30,096 nt of DNA from a virus. The position numbers and the translations under genes were made by a program. Position 1 is the first letter of the stretch. Every line of letters starts with the position of its first letter. The stretch covers positions 1 through 30,096 of IMG/VR virus record IMGVR_UViG_3300048121_000708; one strand, written 5' to 3'. The notes below the pieces were generated by a model. The model was not told where the DNA came from and did no database searches. It saw only the letters and a list, made by a program, of their open reading frames with translations. Below, piece after piece: positions 13,030-20,612 of the stretch.

Positions 13030-13338
13030 ATGGCTTTTAAACTAAATAATCCACCTTTCCACATGGACAACACTCCAATATATCAAGTAGATATGGAAGA
13101 TGGTGTTATGGGAAAAGCTAACAATAATGGTTCTATAACCATAAATAAAGATTTACATCCAGATCAAGTAGAAGATGTAGTTGCTCACGAAAAAATTCAT
13201 TTAGAACAAATGGAAAGAGGTGATTTAGATTACGACGATGATTACGTATACTGGAAAGGTAAAAAATATTCACGAGCACAAATGCAAGAAGGTGCTAAAA
13301 ACCTGCCTTGGGAAGCCGAGGCTTATAGAAGATCATAA
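13030..13338 (+). CDS. Small HExxH zincin-like protein
   Basis: A 102-residue protein with the metallopeptidase signature in VVAHEKIHLEQ: H53 and H57 as zinc ligands, E54 as catalytic base. A conserved-looking C-terminal PWEAEAY (93-99) follows, where E95 or E97 could be the third ligand. Before the motif is SITINKDLHPDQVEDV, a strand and helix as in minimal zincins. After it, DLDYDDDYVYWKGKKYSR resembles the insert seen in small phage metallopeptidases. There is no signal peptide. Possible roles are virion-protein processing or an internal peptidase delivered to the host; neither is shown. Its stop overlaps the next ATG. Enzyme activity is inferred from the motif alone. Confidence 0.75.
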   Translation: MAFKLNNPPFHMDNTPIYQVDMEDGVMGKANNNGSITINKDLHPDQVEDVVAHEKIHLEQMERGDLDYDDDYVYWKGKKYSRAQMQEGAKNLPWEAEAYRRS

Positions 13339-13547
13339 TGAAGACATCTAAGACAGGTTATTTAAAAAACAGTCCTGATGTTAATAAACCTCAAAATATC
13401 ATACAAGGAGGCGATATAACAATGAAAGGAGTTGAGTTTAAAGTGCTAGGTACTGATGACCGAGGATATACAAAAATAATGTACCCAGGATATGACTATA
13501 AATTCCCTGGCGCGAAATACGTAACAGAAACACCAATTAAAAAATAA
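13338..13547 (+). CDS. Small hypothetical protein
   Basis: A 69-residue basic protein (MKTSKTGYLKNSPDVNKPQN, then a region containing GGDITMKGVEFKVLGTDDRG and YPGYDYKFPGAKYVTETPIKK). The NSPDVNKP...I.GGDITMKGV...V.G.D..G....M.PG.DY.FPGA.YV.E.P spacing looks like a small conserved beta-rich phage protein; I have seen similar short sequences beside comparable zincins, from memory only. It begins at an ATG overlapping the zincin stop (TAATG), implying coupling. There is no membrane segment or catalytic motif. Function is unknown, and a minor virion component is the most likely guess. Confidence 0.7.
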   Translation: MKTSKTGYLKNSPDVNKPQNIIQGGDITMKGVEFKVLGTDDRGYTKIMYPGYDYKFPGAKYVTETPIKK

Positions 13548-13549
13548 AT

Positions 13550-14263
13550 ATGAGACCATTCACAAGTAAACACTCAATAGCAGCTGGATCACCATTGCAC
13601 GTAGGAGGATCTAAAAAAAATCCTACTTTAGAAAACACTCTTAAGCCTGGTGAAAAAAAAGAAGGTAGACCTAGCTTTGAAACATCTACAACTGGAGATA
13701 TTAAAAAAGGGCGTACTACAACATTTAAAACAACTCAGCCCGTCGTAAGAACTGAAGAAGGTGATAGAGCTTACGCGGCTAAGTCTCAAAAAGAAAAAGA
13801 CATTCAAGACGCTAAGTTTAAAAGAAACATGACTAGTACTAGAAGCATTTCTTCAAGTGGAATAAAGCCGATTACGACAGCTGGCCCTTCTGCAGATATT
13901 AAAATAAACAAAGCCAAATTAGAGGAGAGGTTAGATCCAGTTGAAAAATTCAAGTACACTTCAGAAAAAGGTACTTCTTACGGAGGGCAATCTGCTCACG
14001 GTAGCACTGGGTATGTTTTTGATGCGGATCAAGCAGGAGATATTTTAAACACTAATAGATACGTAAAGCTAGAAGGTGTTAGAAAAAGTGGTAAAAAATT
14101 TGACGTATTACAAAAAGGTAAATCAAGAGGATTAGCCCCTGGAACAACTGTAAAAGAGGACTTAGCAAAAGAAAGAAAGCAGGTGGCTGCGGATAGATCT
14201 GCTAAAGCAAAGGCTGATATATTAGCAAGAAGAGCTGAAAAGAAAAAAGCTAAAAACTCGTGA
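13550..14263 (+). CDS. Lys/Arg-rich disordered protein with N-terminal SPLH motif
   Basis: A 237-residue, very basic and mostly hydrophilic protein. The start, MRPFTSKHSIAAGSPLHVGG, carries an SPL motif like those of neighbouring genes. A disordered Lys/Thr/Arg segment follows. Then comes a possibly ordered section at about 135-190 (KFKYTSEKGTSYGGQSAHGS, TGYVFDADQAGDILNTNRYVKL) and a long charged helical tail (KEDLAKERKQVAADRSAKAK). No catalytic motif or membrane segment is visible. The stop TGA overlaps the GTG start of the holin gene. It may be an internal virion or ejected protein. I do not recognise a family. Confidence 0.65.
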   Translation: MRPFTSKHSIAAGSPLHVGGSKKNPTLENTLKPGEKKEGRPSFETSTTGDIKKGRTTTFKTTQPVVRTEEGDRAYAAKSQKEKDIQDAKFKRNMTSTRSISSSGIKPITTAGPSADIKINKAKLEERLDPVEKFKYTSEKGTSYGGQSAHGSTGYVFDADQAGDILNTNRYVKLEGVRKSGKKFDVLQKGKSRGLAPGTTVKEDLAKERKQVAADRSAKAKADILARRAEKKKAKNS

Positions 14264-14655
14264 AAAAAATAATTCAATGGCTATCAGGTGGCGTTATCAA
14301 AGAAATTGGTAACGTTATCGACAAGCTTACTACAACTGAAGAGGAAAGGTTAGAGGTAAAGAAACAAATACAGCAGATATTAGAAGACGCAGATAATAAA
14401 GCTCAAGAAGAGGTTAGTAAGCGTTGGGAAGCGGATATGAAGTCTGATAGTTTTTTAAGTAAAAACATTAGACCAATGATCTTAATATATCTAACTGTAA
14501 TCTTTACGTCTTTAGCTTTTTTTGACGGTAATATAGGTGAGTTTGGATTAGCTAAAGAATATATACCAATATTTCAAACATTACTAGTAACTGTCTACGG
14601 AGCTTATTTTGTAGGTAGAACTTGGGAAAAAGCAAAGAGTATAAGTAATAATTAA
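14260..14655 (+). CDS. 3TM-type holin-like membrane protein
   Basis: A 131-residue protein starting at GTG 14260, overlapping the upstream stop. An N-terminal amphipathic stretch (IIQWLSGGVIKEIGNVIDKL) is followed by an acidic helix at ~26-60. Then come 'SDSFLSKNIRPMILIYLTVI', a first membrane segment (~72-89), and a second (~102-119, IPIFQTLLVTVYGAYFVG), ending 'GRTWEKAKSISNN'. The signature 'D...S.NIRP....yl...........f.............llg.y...RT.EK' matches the 'holin of 3TMs, for gene-transfer release' family (GTA-type holins). The inferred role is a timed hole in the inner membrane for lysis. No obvious endolysin lies in the window. Confidence 0.8.
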   Translation: MKKIIQWLSGGVIKEIGNVIDKLTTTEEERLEVKKQIQQILEDADNKAQEEVSKRWEADMKSDSFLSKNIRPMILIYLTVIFTSLAFFDGNIGEFGLAKEYIPIFQTLLVTVYGAYFVGRTWEKAKSISNN

Positions 14656-14681
14656 TAAGTAAAACAATTAAATTAAATAAA

Positions 14682-14933
14682 ATGAGTAAAAAAATCACAG
14701 AAGAGCAATTGAAGCAAATTAACGAAAGCCAAAACAAGTTAATGAGCTTAGTTAACGAGGTTGGTGTTTTAGAATCACAAAAACACGGGTTGTTACATCA
14801 AGTAGCTGATGCAAACAAGGTTTTAGAAGAGTTTAAGGCTGAACTAGAGAAAGAGTACGGTCCAGTTAATATAAACTTAAAAACTGGAGAATACGAAGCC
14901 ATTGAAGAAGACGCTAAACTAGAAAAAGCGTAA
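14682..14933 (+). CDS. Coiled-coil small phage protein
   Basis: An 83-residue acidic, mostly helical protein. Residues ~5-60 form a long heptad-rich coiled coil (EEQLKQINESQNKLMSLVNE ... SQKHGLLHQVADANKVLEEF). A short strand motif follows: EKEYGPVNINLKTGEYEAIE. The 'L...vG.LE.QKH.LLHQ......l.EF...LE.eYG.V.INl..G.Y' pattern is frequent in marine phages, from memory, in structural or packaging modules. Function is not established. The leader contains CAATTAAATTAAAT (14665-14678), the same sequence found upstream of groEL. It is two bases from the next gene. Confidence 0.75.
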   Translation: MSKKITEEQLKQINESQNKLMSLVNEVGVLESQKHGLLHQVADANKVLEEFKAELEKEYGPVNINLKTGEYEAIEEDAKLEKA

Positions 14934-14934
14934 T

Positions 14935-15162
14935 ATGTCTTCAATTGTAAGAAAAATAAGTATTGGTTCTGACTACAAAAACGATGCGATGCATTACTCT
15001 GTAGGTCAACAAGTTTATGGAGGTCACGAGATCTCACATATACTTCTTGATGAGTCTGATAACTCTTACAATATTCACATTAAGAAAAACAACGAGATAA
15101 TGCCATGGAAGAAGTTTAATTCTCACATGGCAATATCCGTTGAATATGATTTAGAGTATTGA
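14935..15162 (+). CDS. Small conserved hypothetical protein
   Basis: A 75-residue protein (MSSIVRKISIGSDYKNDAMH, YSVGQQVYGGHEISHILLDE, then SYNIHIKKNNEIMPWKKFNS, ending ISVEYDLEY). The sequence is beta-rich with a patterned 'IVR.I..G.DYK.dAMHY.VGQ.V.gg..I..I..d...YNI.I.k..E...WK.FN..M..S.EY' layout that I recall from short marine phage proteins next to terminase genes. Its TGA stop overlaps the TTG start of the following GroES-like gene. No known catalytic residues are present. The tight coupling and constant company of the packaging block suggest a morphogenesis role, but this is inference. Confidence 0.75.
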   Translation: MSSIVRKISIGSDYKNDAMHYSVGQQVYGGHEISHILLDESDNSYNIHIKKNNEIMPWKKFNSHMAISVEYDLEY

Positions 15163-15785
15163 AAGCTTTATACGACTTTATAGTAGAGCCATTAGGTGAA
15201 AAATACAGTAATAAAATAACAATAGCCGGTAAGGAGTTAGTTGTAAATACAAAAATTGAAGATTTTAAATTTGTTAATAGACTAGCTAAAGTAGTAGAAA
15301 CACCTCAGGCTTTTAATACTGATATTGAGGTTGGTGATATAATTGTTATACACCAAAACGTGTTTAGAGTATTCTATGACATGAAAGGAAGAAAAAAGAA
15401 AAGTAGATCTTGGTTTAGAGATGAATGGCATTTTTGTGCTATAGATCAAATTTACTTATATAATAAAGGTGATAAATGGAGGTCTTTCGGAGACAGATGT
15501 TTTGTTTCACCTATAAAAAATACAGAGTCTTTAACGCTAGATAAAGAAAGAAGCCTTGTTGGTATATTAAAATATGACAATAGCTCCTTAAATGCGCTAG
15601 GAATTAACTCAGGAGACTTAGTTGGCTATACGCCTAACGGAGAATGGGAGTTTTTAATTGACGGAAAAAGACTATACTGTATGAAATCTAATGATATCGT
15701 AATTAAATATGAATACCAAGGAAACGAAGTTGAACATAATCCAAGCTGGGCAGAGAGCAGTAGAGGAGTTGATCAAAGTAGCTAA
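15159..15785 (+). CDS. Two-domain GroES-like protein, possible second co-chaperonin
   Basis: A 208-residue protein beginning at TTG 15159. No ATG occurs before residue 73, and the family-like sequence starts at once (KALYDFIVEPLGEKYSNKIT). Two beta-barrel-like units can be seen. The first is DFIVEPL...NKITIAGKELVVNTKIED, then KVVETPQAFNTDIEVGDIIV, IHQNVFRVFYD (about 5-72). The second is SLVGILKYDNSSLNALGINSGDLVGYTP...FLIDGKRLYCMKSNDIVIKY (about 128-190). Each has the GroES-type 'G.V....GD.V.......' strand pattern. Similar proteins in marine phages are, as I recall, annotated GroES or co-chaperonin. It may cap GroEL or be a structural barrel protein. The C-terminal 25 codons overlap the next gene by 77 bases. 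Confidence 0.65.
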   Translation: MKALYDFIVEPLGEKYSNKITIAGKELVVNTKIEDFKFVNRLAKVVETPQAFNTDIEVGDIIVIHQNVFRVFYDMKGRKKKSRSWFRDEWHFCAIDQIYLYNKGDKWRSFGDRCFVSPIKNTESLTLDKERSLVGILKYDNSSLNALGINSGDLVGYTPNGEWEFLIDGKRLYCMKSNDIVIKYEYQGNEVEHNPSWAESSRGVDQSS

Positions 15786-15984
15786 AGAAGCTATTGTTGA
15801 TTCAGATGACGATATATCGGCTGACAGATTAAAAAACGCTGCAGCTACAAAAAAGTTAGCTATATTTGATGCTTTTGAAATATTAAATAGAATAGAAGCT
15901 GAAGAAAATATGTTAAATGAAAAACCAGTGGAAGTTAAAGAAGAAAAATCTTTTAAAGGCTTTGCAGAAGGGAGATCTAAGTAA
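15709..15984 (+). CDS. terS: Probable small terminase subunit
   Basis: A 91-residue helical protein immediately upstream of terL and coupled to it by a TAATG overlap. It reads MNTKETKLNIIQAGQRAVEE, LIKVAKEAIVDSDDDISADR, LKNAAATKKLAIFDAFEILN, then RIEAEENM and an acidic/basic tail. The 'AGQRAVEELI.VAKE.I........d.LKNAAATKKLAI.DAF.IL.RI..EE' layout is typical of short proteins placed before terL in marine phages and is consistent with DNA-recognition and oligomerisation helices of a small terminase. The start overlaps the upstream gene by 77 bases, yet the conserved-looking residues begin inside that overlap, so I keep this start. The call rests on position and pattern; no DNA-binding motif is proven. 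Confidence 0.65.
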   Translation: MNTKETKLNIIQAGQRAVEELIKVAKEAIVDSDDDISADRLKNAAATKKLAIFDAFEILNRIEAEENMLNEKPVEVKEEKSFKGFAEGRSK

Positions 15985-18194
15985 TGTACGAGCAAACTTT
16001 ATATAAAATACTTAAAGACCATATTAAGCCTAAAGTTTTAAAAAGAACTAATAGGTATAAAAAATGGGAGTACGGTTATAACGAGGAACACGACATGGTT
16101 GTTATAAGTAAAACCGGTGAAATAGGTGAAATTTATGAAATACAAGATTTAAAAATAGCTTTACCAAAAGCTGAAAATGTACATACATTTGAAGATGACA
16201 AATGGAGTTATACTAAGTACCCAAAGGAGCTTAGTAAAATAAAATCAGTATTTGACTGGGAAGAATATCCTTTGGAATTTAAAGAAAAATGGTATGATTA
16301 CATTGATGAAGAATTTAATAGAAGAGGACAAGGTTTTTGGTTTTATAATAAAGGGTTGGCTACTTACATTACTGGCACTAACTATATGTACTTGCAGTGG
16401 AGCAAGATTGACGTTGGGCAACCAGACTTTAGGGAATCAAACAGATTATTCTATATATTCTGGGAAGCTTGTAAAGCAGATAGACGATGCTACGGTATGT
16501 GCTATCTCAAAAACAGACGATCGGGTTTTTCGTTTATGGCTTCAGGAGAAACCGTTAACCAAGCAACGATATCTTCAGATGCTAGATTTGGTATACTCTC
16601 CAAGTCTGGACCAGATGCAAAGAAGATGTTTACAGACAAAGTTGTACCAATATCGGTCAACTACCCGTTCTTTTTCAAACCGATACAAGACGGTATGGAC
16701 AGGCCGAAAACAGAGCTCGCTTATAGAGTTCCCGCGTCAAAGTTTACGAGACGTAAGCTCGACTCAAACGAGAAGTTACAAGAGATCACGGGTCTCGACA
16801 CAACAATCGACTGGAAGAACACGGGCGACAACTCGTACGATGGTGAGAAATTAAAACTACTAGTACACGATGAAAGTGGAAAGTGGGAGAGACCAACTAA
16901 TATATTAAATAACTGGAGGGTTACAAGAACCTGTTTAAGATTAGGTTCAAGAATTATAGGTAAGTGTATGATGGGATCAACATCAAATGCTTTAGACAAA
17001 GGAGGAGATAACTTTAAAAAACTTTACAATGATTCAGACGTTACACAAAGAAACGCCAATGGACAGACTCGCTCAGGACTCTATTCTTTGTTCATACCTA
17101 TGGAATGGAACTACGAAGGCTACATTGATTCTTATGGCTTTCCTGTATTCAACACACCAGAAAAAGAAGTAGTAGGTCCTTTTGGCGATACAATTACTCA
17201 AGGTGTTATAGAGTATTGGGACAATGAAGTTGAAGGTCTTAAAAATGATCAAGACGGCTTAAATGAATTCTACAGACAGTTTCCGCGTACAACTAAACAC
17301 GCATTTAGGGATGAGTCTAAAGAATCTCTATTTAACTTGTCAAAAATATATGAGCAGATAGATTTTAATGAAGATCTTAAAAACTCAATAAATGTTACTC
17401 AAGGAAGTTTTCAATGGGAAAACGGAGTTAAAGATACAAAAGTTATATTTGTACCAAATAAAAGTGGTAGATTCAGAGTTTCCTGGGTTCCACCTTTAAA
17501 TCTCCAAAATCGTGTAATAATAAAGGGTGGACTGAAATATCCAGGTAATGAACACTGTGGAGCTTTTGGTTGTGATAGTTATGATATATCAGGTACGGTT
17601 GATAAAAGAGGATCAAATGGATCTTTACATGGCTTAACTAAATTCAGTATGGAGGATGTGCCCCCAAACCATTTCTTTTTAGAATATATAGCTAGACCAC
17701 AAACTGCTGAGATATTTTTTGAAGATGTTTTAATGGCATTAGTTTTTTACGGTATGCCAATATTAGCGGAAAATAACAAGCCTAGATTATTGTATCATTT
17801 AAAAAGAAGAGGTTATAGAAAGTTCTCTATAAATAGACCAGACAGAAAATACAATAAACTATCGGTAACTGAAAGAGAGCTTGGTGGAATACCAAATTCA
17901 AGTGAAGATATCAAGCAAGCTCACGCTGCTGCTATAGAATCTTATATAGAAGATTTTGTAGGATTAAAAGAAACTGGCTATGGAGATATGTACTTTCAAA
18001 GAACGCTAGAAGACTGGGCTAAATTTAATATAAACAACAGAACAAAGCACGATGCTTCTATTAGTTCTGGATTAGCTTTAATGGCGTGTAATAAACATAG
18101 ATACGCTCCATCAGCTCCAGTTAAAAGAGAAGCTGTAAATTTAGGAATTAAAAAATATGACAACAAAGGTGTCACATCAAAAATAATAAGTTAA
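15984..18194 (+). CDS. terL: Large terminase subunit (packaging ATPase-nuclease)
   Basis: A 736-residue DNA-packaging motor. The ATPase half has a deviant Walker A-like KNRRSGFS (176-183) after a hydrophobic CYL strand. Its Walker B is KLLVHDE (291-297), with D296 and E297 as the Mg-binding and catalytic acids, and the coupling motif is near MMGSTSN (329-335). The linker has the terminase-typical 'FYRQFPRTTKHAFRDES' (429-445). The nuclease half shows AFGCDSYD with D531, EYIARPQTAEIFFEDVL (567-583) and a late acid in NNRTKHDASISSGLAL (D690). The length and the NRRSGFS motif resemble crAss-like and related marine podovirus terminases. It docks at the portal encoded directly downstream. Codons 233-286 have an unusual GC-rich composition (see findings). 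Confidence 0.93.
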   Translation: MYEQTLYKILKDHIKPKVLKRTNRYKKWEYGYNEEHDMVVISKTGEIGEIYEIQDLKIALPKAENVHTFEDDKWSYTKYPKELSKIKSVFDWEEYPLEFKEKWYDYIDEEFNRRGQGFWFYNKGLATYITGTNYMYLQWSKIDVGQPDFRESNRLFYIFWEACKADRRCYGMCYLKNRRSGFSFMASGETVNQATISSDARFGILSKSGPDAKKMFTDKVVPISVNYPFFFKPIQDGMDRPKTELAYRVPASKFTRRKLDSNEKLQEITGLDTTIDWKNTGDNSYDGEKLKLLVHDESGKWERPTNILNNWRVTRTCLRLGSRIIGKCMMGSTSNALDKGGDNFKKLYNDSDVTQRNANGQTRSGLYSLFIPMEWNYEGYIDSYGFPVFNTPEKEVVGPFGDTITQGVIEYWDNEVEGLKNDQDGLNEFYRQFPRTTKHAFRDESKESLFNLSKIYEQIDFNEDLKNSINVTQGSFQWENGVKDTKVIFVPNKSGRFRVSWVPPLNLQNRVIIKGGLKYPGNEHCGAFGCDSYDISGTVDKRGSNGSLHGLTKFSMEDVPPNHFFLEYIARPQTAEIFFEDVLMALVFYGMPILAENNKPRLLYHLKRRGYRKFSINRPDRKYNKLSVTERELGGIPNSSEDIKQAHAAAIESYIEDFVGLKETGYGDMYFQRTLEDWAKFNINNRTKHDASISSGLALMACNKHRYAPSAPVKREAVNLGIKKYDNKGVTSKIIS
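16681..16840 (+). other. GC-rich mosaic patch inside terL
   Basis: By hand count 80 of 160 bases here are G or C, against roughly one third in the surrounding gene. Many codons end in C or G (GTC, AAC, TAC, CCG, TTC, CTC, GCG, GAC, ATC). The patch encodes residues ~233-286, between Walker A and Walker B. The reading frame is intact and the protein remains terminase-like. The boundaries are approximate; elevated C-ending codons begin around 16660. Confidence 0.6.
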
Positions 18195-20582
18195 ATGGGT
18201 ATATACACTAACACCAATAGCGCTTTTCCAAGCCAAGTAGTAAGCGACGCTGAAAAAGCTAGCTGGGAATACGGAACTCAAGTTGCTCAAGCAATAGAGT
18301 ACGAGTGGTTTGACCAAGGGCGAACTGGAGGTAATAGATATCTAACTAATTGGAATAATTTTCATTCGTTAAGATTGTACGCTAGAGGTGAACAGCCTGT
18401 GCAAAAATATAAAGATGAATTATCCATTAATGGTGATTTGTCTTATCTTAATTTAGACTGGAAGCCAGTACCTATTTTATCTAAGTTTGTAGACATCGTA
18501 GTTAACGGTATATCGCAAAAGTCTTATGACATAAAAGCTTACTCTCAAGATCCTAGCTCAGTTAAAAGAAGAACTGAATATGCTAGCAAGCTTCAAGAAG
18601 ATATGGTTGCTAAAGAGTATTTAGACAACTTAAAACAAACTTTAGGAATTGATTTACATCAATCACCAAGTGGAGTTACGGTTCCAGAATCTAAAGAAGA
18701 GTTAGAGTTGCATATGCAGCTAAGTTACAAGCAGTCAATTGAGATAGCAGAAGAAGAAGCTATATCAACTGTGTTTGCTCAAAATAAATACGACCTTGTA
18801 AGACGTAGGTTAAATATGGATCTTACGACGATTGGTATTGCGGCTGGTAAAACTAATTTTAATACAGCTGAAGGAATTACTGTTGACTACGTAGATCCAG
18901 CTTATATGGTTTACTCATATACAGAAGATCCAAATTTTGAGGACATATATTATGTAGGTGAAGTAAAATCTATAACAATACCAGAGCTTAAAAAAGAGTT
19001 TCCTGGTATATCACAAGAGGAATTAGAAAAAATACAAAAAACACCTGGAAATAGACAGTATATAACTGGTTGGGGTGATTATGATGAAAACACTGTGCAG
19101 GTTATGTACTTTGAGTACAAGACTTACCACAATCAAGTGTTTAAGATAAAACAAACAGATTCAGGACTATTAAAGGCTTTGGAAAAACCAGATACGTTTG
19201 ATCCGCCTGAAAATGATAACTTTGAAAGAGTATCTAGATCAATAGAGGTTTTATATACTGGTGCTAAAGTTTTAGGAACTAATACCATATTAGACTGGGG
19301 CTTAGCAGAGAACATGTCTAGACCAATGGCAGATACGACCAAGGTTGAAATGAATTACACGATATGTGCTCCTAGAATGTATAAGGGACGCATAGAGTCT
19401 GTTGTAAGTAAATGTATTGGATTTGCAGATATGATTCAACTAACGCATCTTAAACTGCAACAGGTAATGTCTAGAATGGTACCAGACGGTGTTTATTTAG
19501 ACATGGACGGATTAGCTGAAGTTGATCTTGGTAATGGAACTAATTATAATCCTGCAGAGGCTTTAAACATGTATTTCCAAACTGGTTCTATAGTAGGTAG
19601 ATCAATGACGCAGGATGGTGATATGAATGCTGGTAAAGTGCCTATTCAAGAACTTAACAGCTCAAGCGGACTTGGTAAAATACAAGCACTTATACAAACG
19701 TATCAATATTATTTACAAATGATACGCGATGTAACAGGATTAAATGAAGCTAGAGACGGTAGTACTCAAGATAAAAATTCATTAGTAGGTCTTCAAAAAA
19801 TGGCCGCTAACGCGTCAAACGTCGCAACTAGACATATCAAGCAAGCTAGTTTATATCTTACATTAAAACTAGCAGAGAATGTTTCTCTTAAAATAGCTGA
19901 CGCTTTACATTTTCCACTAACAGCTGAATCGCTTAAAAACTCTATATCAACTTTTAATGTTGAAACGTTACAGCAAGTTGTTGATTTAAACTTATATGAC
20001 TTTGGTATATTCTTAGAGCTAGAGCCAGATGATGAAGAGCAAGCTAAATTAGAGGAAAATATACAGGTTGCACTAGGTCAAGGAGGTATTGACTTAGAAG
20101 ACGCTATTGATTTAAGACAAATTAAAAATCTTAAACTAGCTAATCAAATGCTTAAAGTAAAACGTAAGCAGAAAGCAGCTCAAGATCAAGCTAACCAACA
20201 AGCTAATATACAAGCACAAGCTGATGCTCAAGCTGAAACTGCAGAAAAAACAGCGATGGCTGAGGTTCAAAAGCAAGAAGCTATATCAGGTTCTAAGGTT
20301 CAATATGAGCAAGCTAAAGCTCAAATGGAAATAAACAAAATGCAGATAGCGGCTGATTTAGAAAAAATAAAAATGCAACAAAAGTTTGAATACGATATGC
20401 AATTAAAGCAATTAGAGGTTCAAGCAATGCAGCAAAAAGAAGCAGCTATAGAAGATAGAAAAGATAAACGTAGCAAAATGGAAGCTACACAACAAAGTGA
20501 AATGATAAGTCAACGTCAGAACGACAGCTTACCTAAAGACTTTGAAAACGAACCCGATATGGGTATGCAAGCTTTCATGTAG
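18195..20582 (+). CDS. Portal protein
   Basis: A 795-residue protein directly after terL. It would form the dodecameric ring through which DNA enters and leaves the capsid and to which the terminase and tail dock. The N-terminal third has NWNNFHSLRLYARGEQPVQK and 'LDWKPVPILSKFVDIVVNGIS' (about 90-110), a hallmark of long crAss-like portals. The middle has 'VDYVDPAYMVYSYTEDPNFEDIYYVGEV' and a clip/stem region including 'GRIESVVSKCIGFADMIQLTHLKLQQVMSRMVPDG' (about 396-430). 'MIRDVTGLNEARDG' near 513-526 is typical of portals. The last ~150 residues are a Gln/Ala/Lys-rich coiled coil (AQDQANQQANIQAQADAQAE) like a barrel extension. Position between terL and scaffold/capsid supports the call. Confidence 0.9.
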   Translation: MGIYTNTNSAFPSQVVSDAEKASWEYGTQVAQAIEYEWFDQGRTGGNRYLTNWNNFHSLRLYARGEQPVQKYKDELSINGDLSYLNLDWKPVPILSKFVDIVVNGISQKSYDIKAYSQDPSSVKRRTEYASKLQEDMVAKEYLDNLKQTLGIDLHQSPSGVTVPESKEELELHMQLSYKQSIEIAEEEAISTVFAQNKYDLVRRRLNMDLTTIGIAAGKTNFNTAEGITVDYVDPAYMVYSYTEDPNFEDIYYVGEVKSITIPELKKEFPGISQEELEKIQKTPGNRQYITGWGDYDENTVQVMYFEYKTYHNQVFKIKQTDSGLLKALEKPDTFDPPENDNFERVSRSIEVLYTGAKVLGTNTILDWGLAENMSRPMADTTKVEMNYTICAPRMYKGRIESVVSKCIGFADMIQLTHLKLQQVMSRMVPDGVYLDMDGLAEVDLGNGTNYNPAEALNMYFQTGSIVGRSMTQDGDMNAGKVPIQELNSSSGLGKIQALIQTYQYYLQMIRDVTGLNEARDGSTQDKNSLVGLQKMAANASNVATRHIKQASLYLTLKLAENVSLKIADALHFPLTAESLKNSISTFNVETLQQVVDLNLYDFGIFLELEPDDEEQAKLEENIQVALGQGGIDLEDAIDLRQIKNLKLANQMLKVKRKQKAAQDQANQQANIQAQADAQAETAEKTAMAEVQKQEAISGSKVQYEQAKAQMEINKMQIAADLEKIKMQQKFEYDMQLKQLEVQAMQQKEAAIEDRKDKRSKMEATQQSEMISQRQNDSLPKDFENEPDMGMQAFM

Positions 20583-20590
20583 AAAGTAAC

Positions 20591-20611
20591 AACTATTTAA
20601 TTATATTATAT
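20591..20611 (+). repeat. 21-nt AT-rich gene leader, copy 1
   Basis: These 21 bases (AACTATTTAATT..., A/T except one C) lie one base before the ATG at 20613. They are identical to 23347-23367, which lies one base before the ATG at 23369. Equal spacing to both starts suggests a functional translation leader or an RNA processing/start site for abundant virion proteins. Confidence 0.6.
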
Positions 20612-20612
20612 T

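Noticed and set aside
16252-16854. 200-codon plus-strand frame overlapping terL
   Set aside because: It lies wholly inside terL in another frame. The terL frame holds the Walker and nuclease motifs; the overlapping frame has no family pattern. Its openness is partly due to the GC-rich patch.
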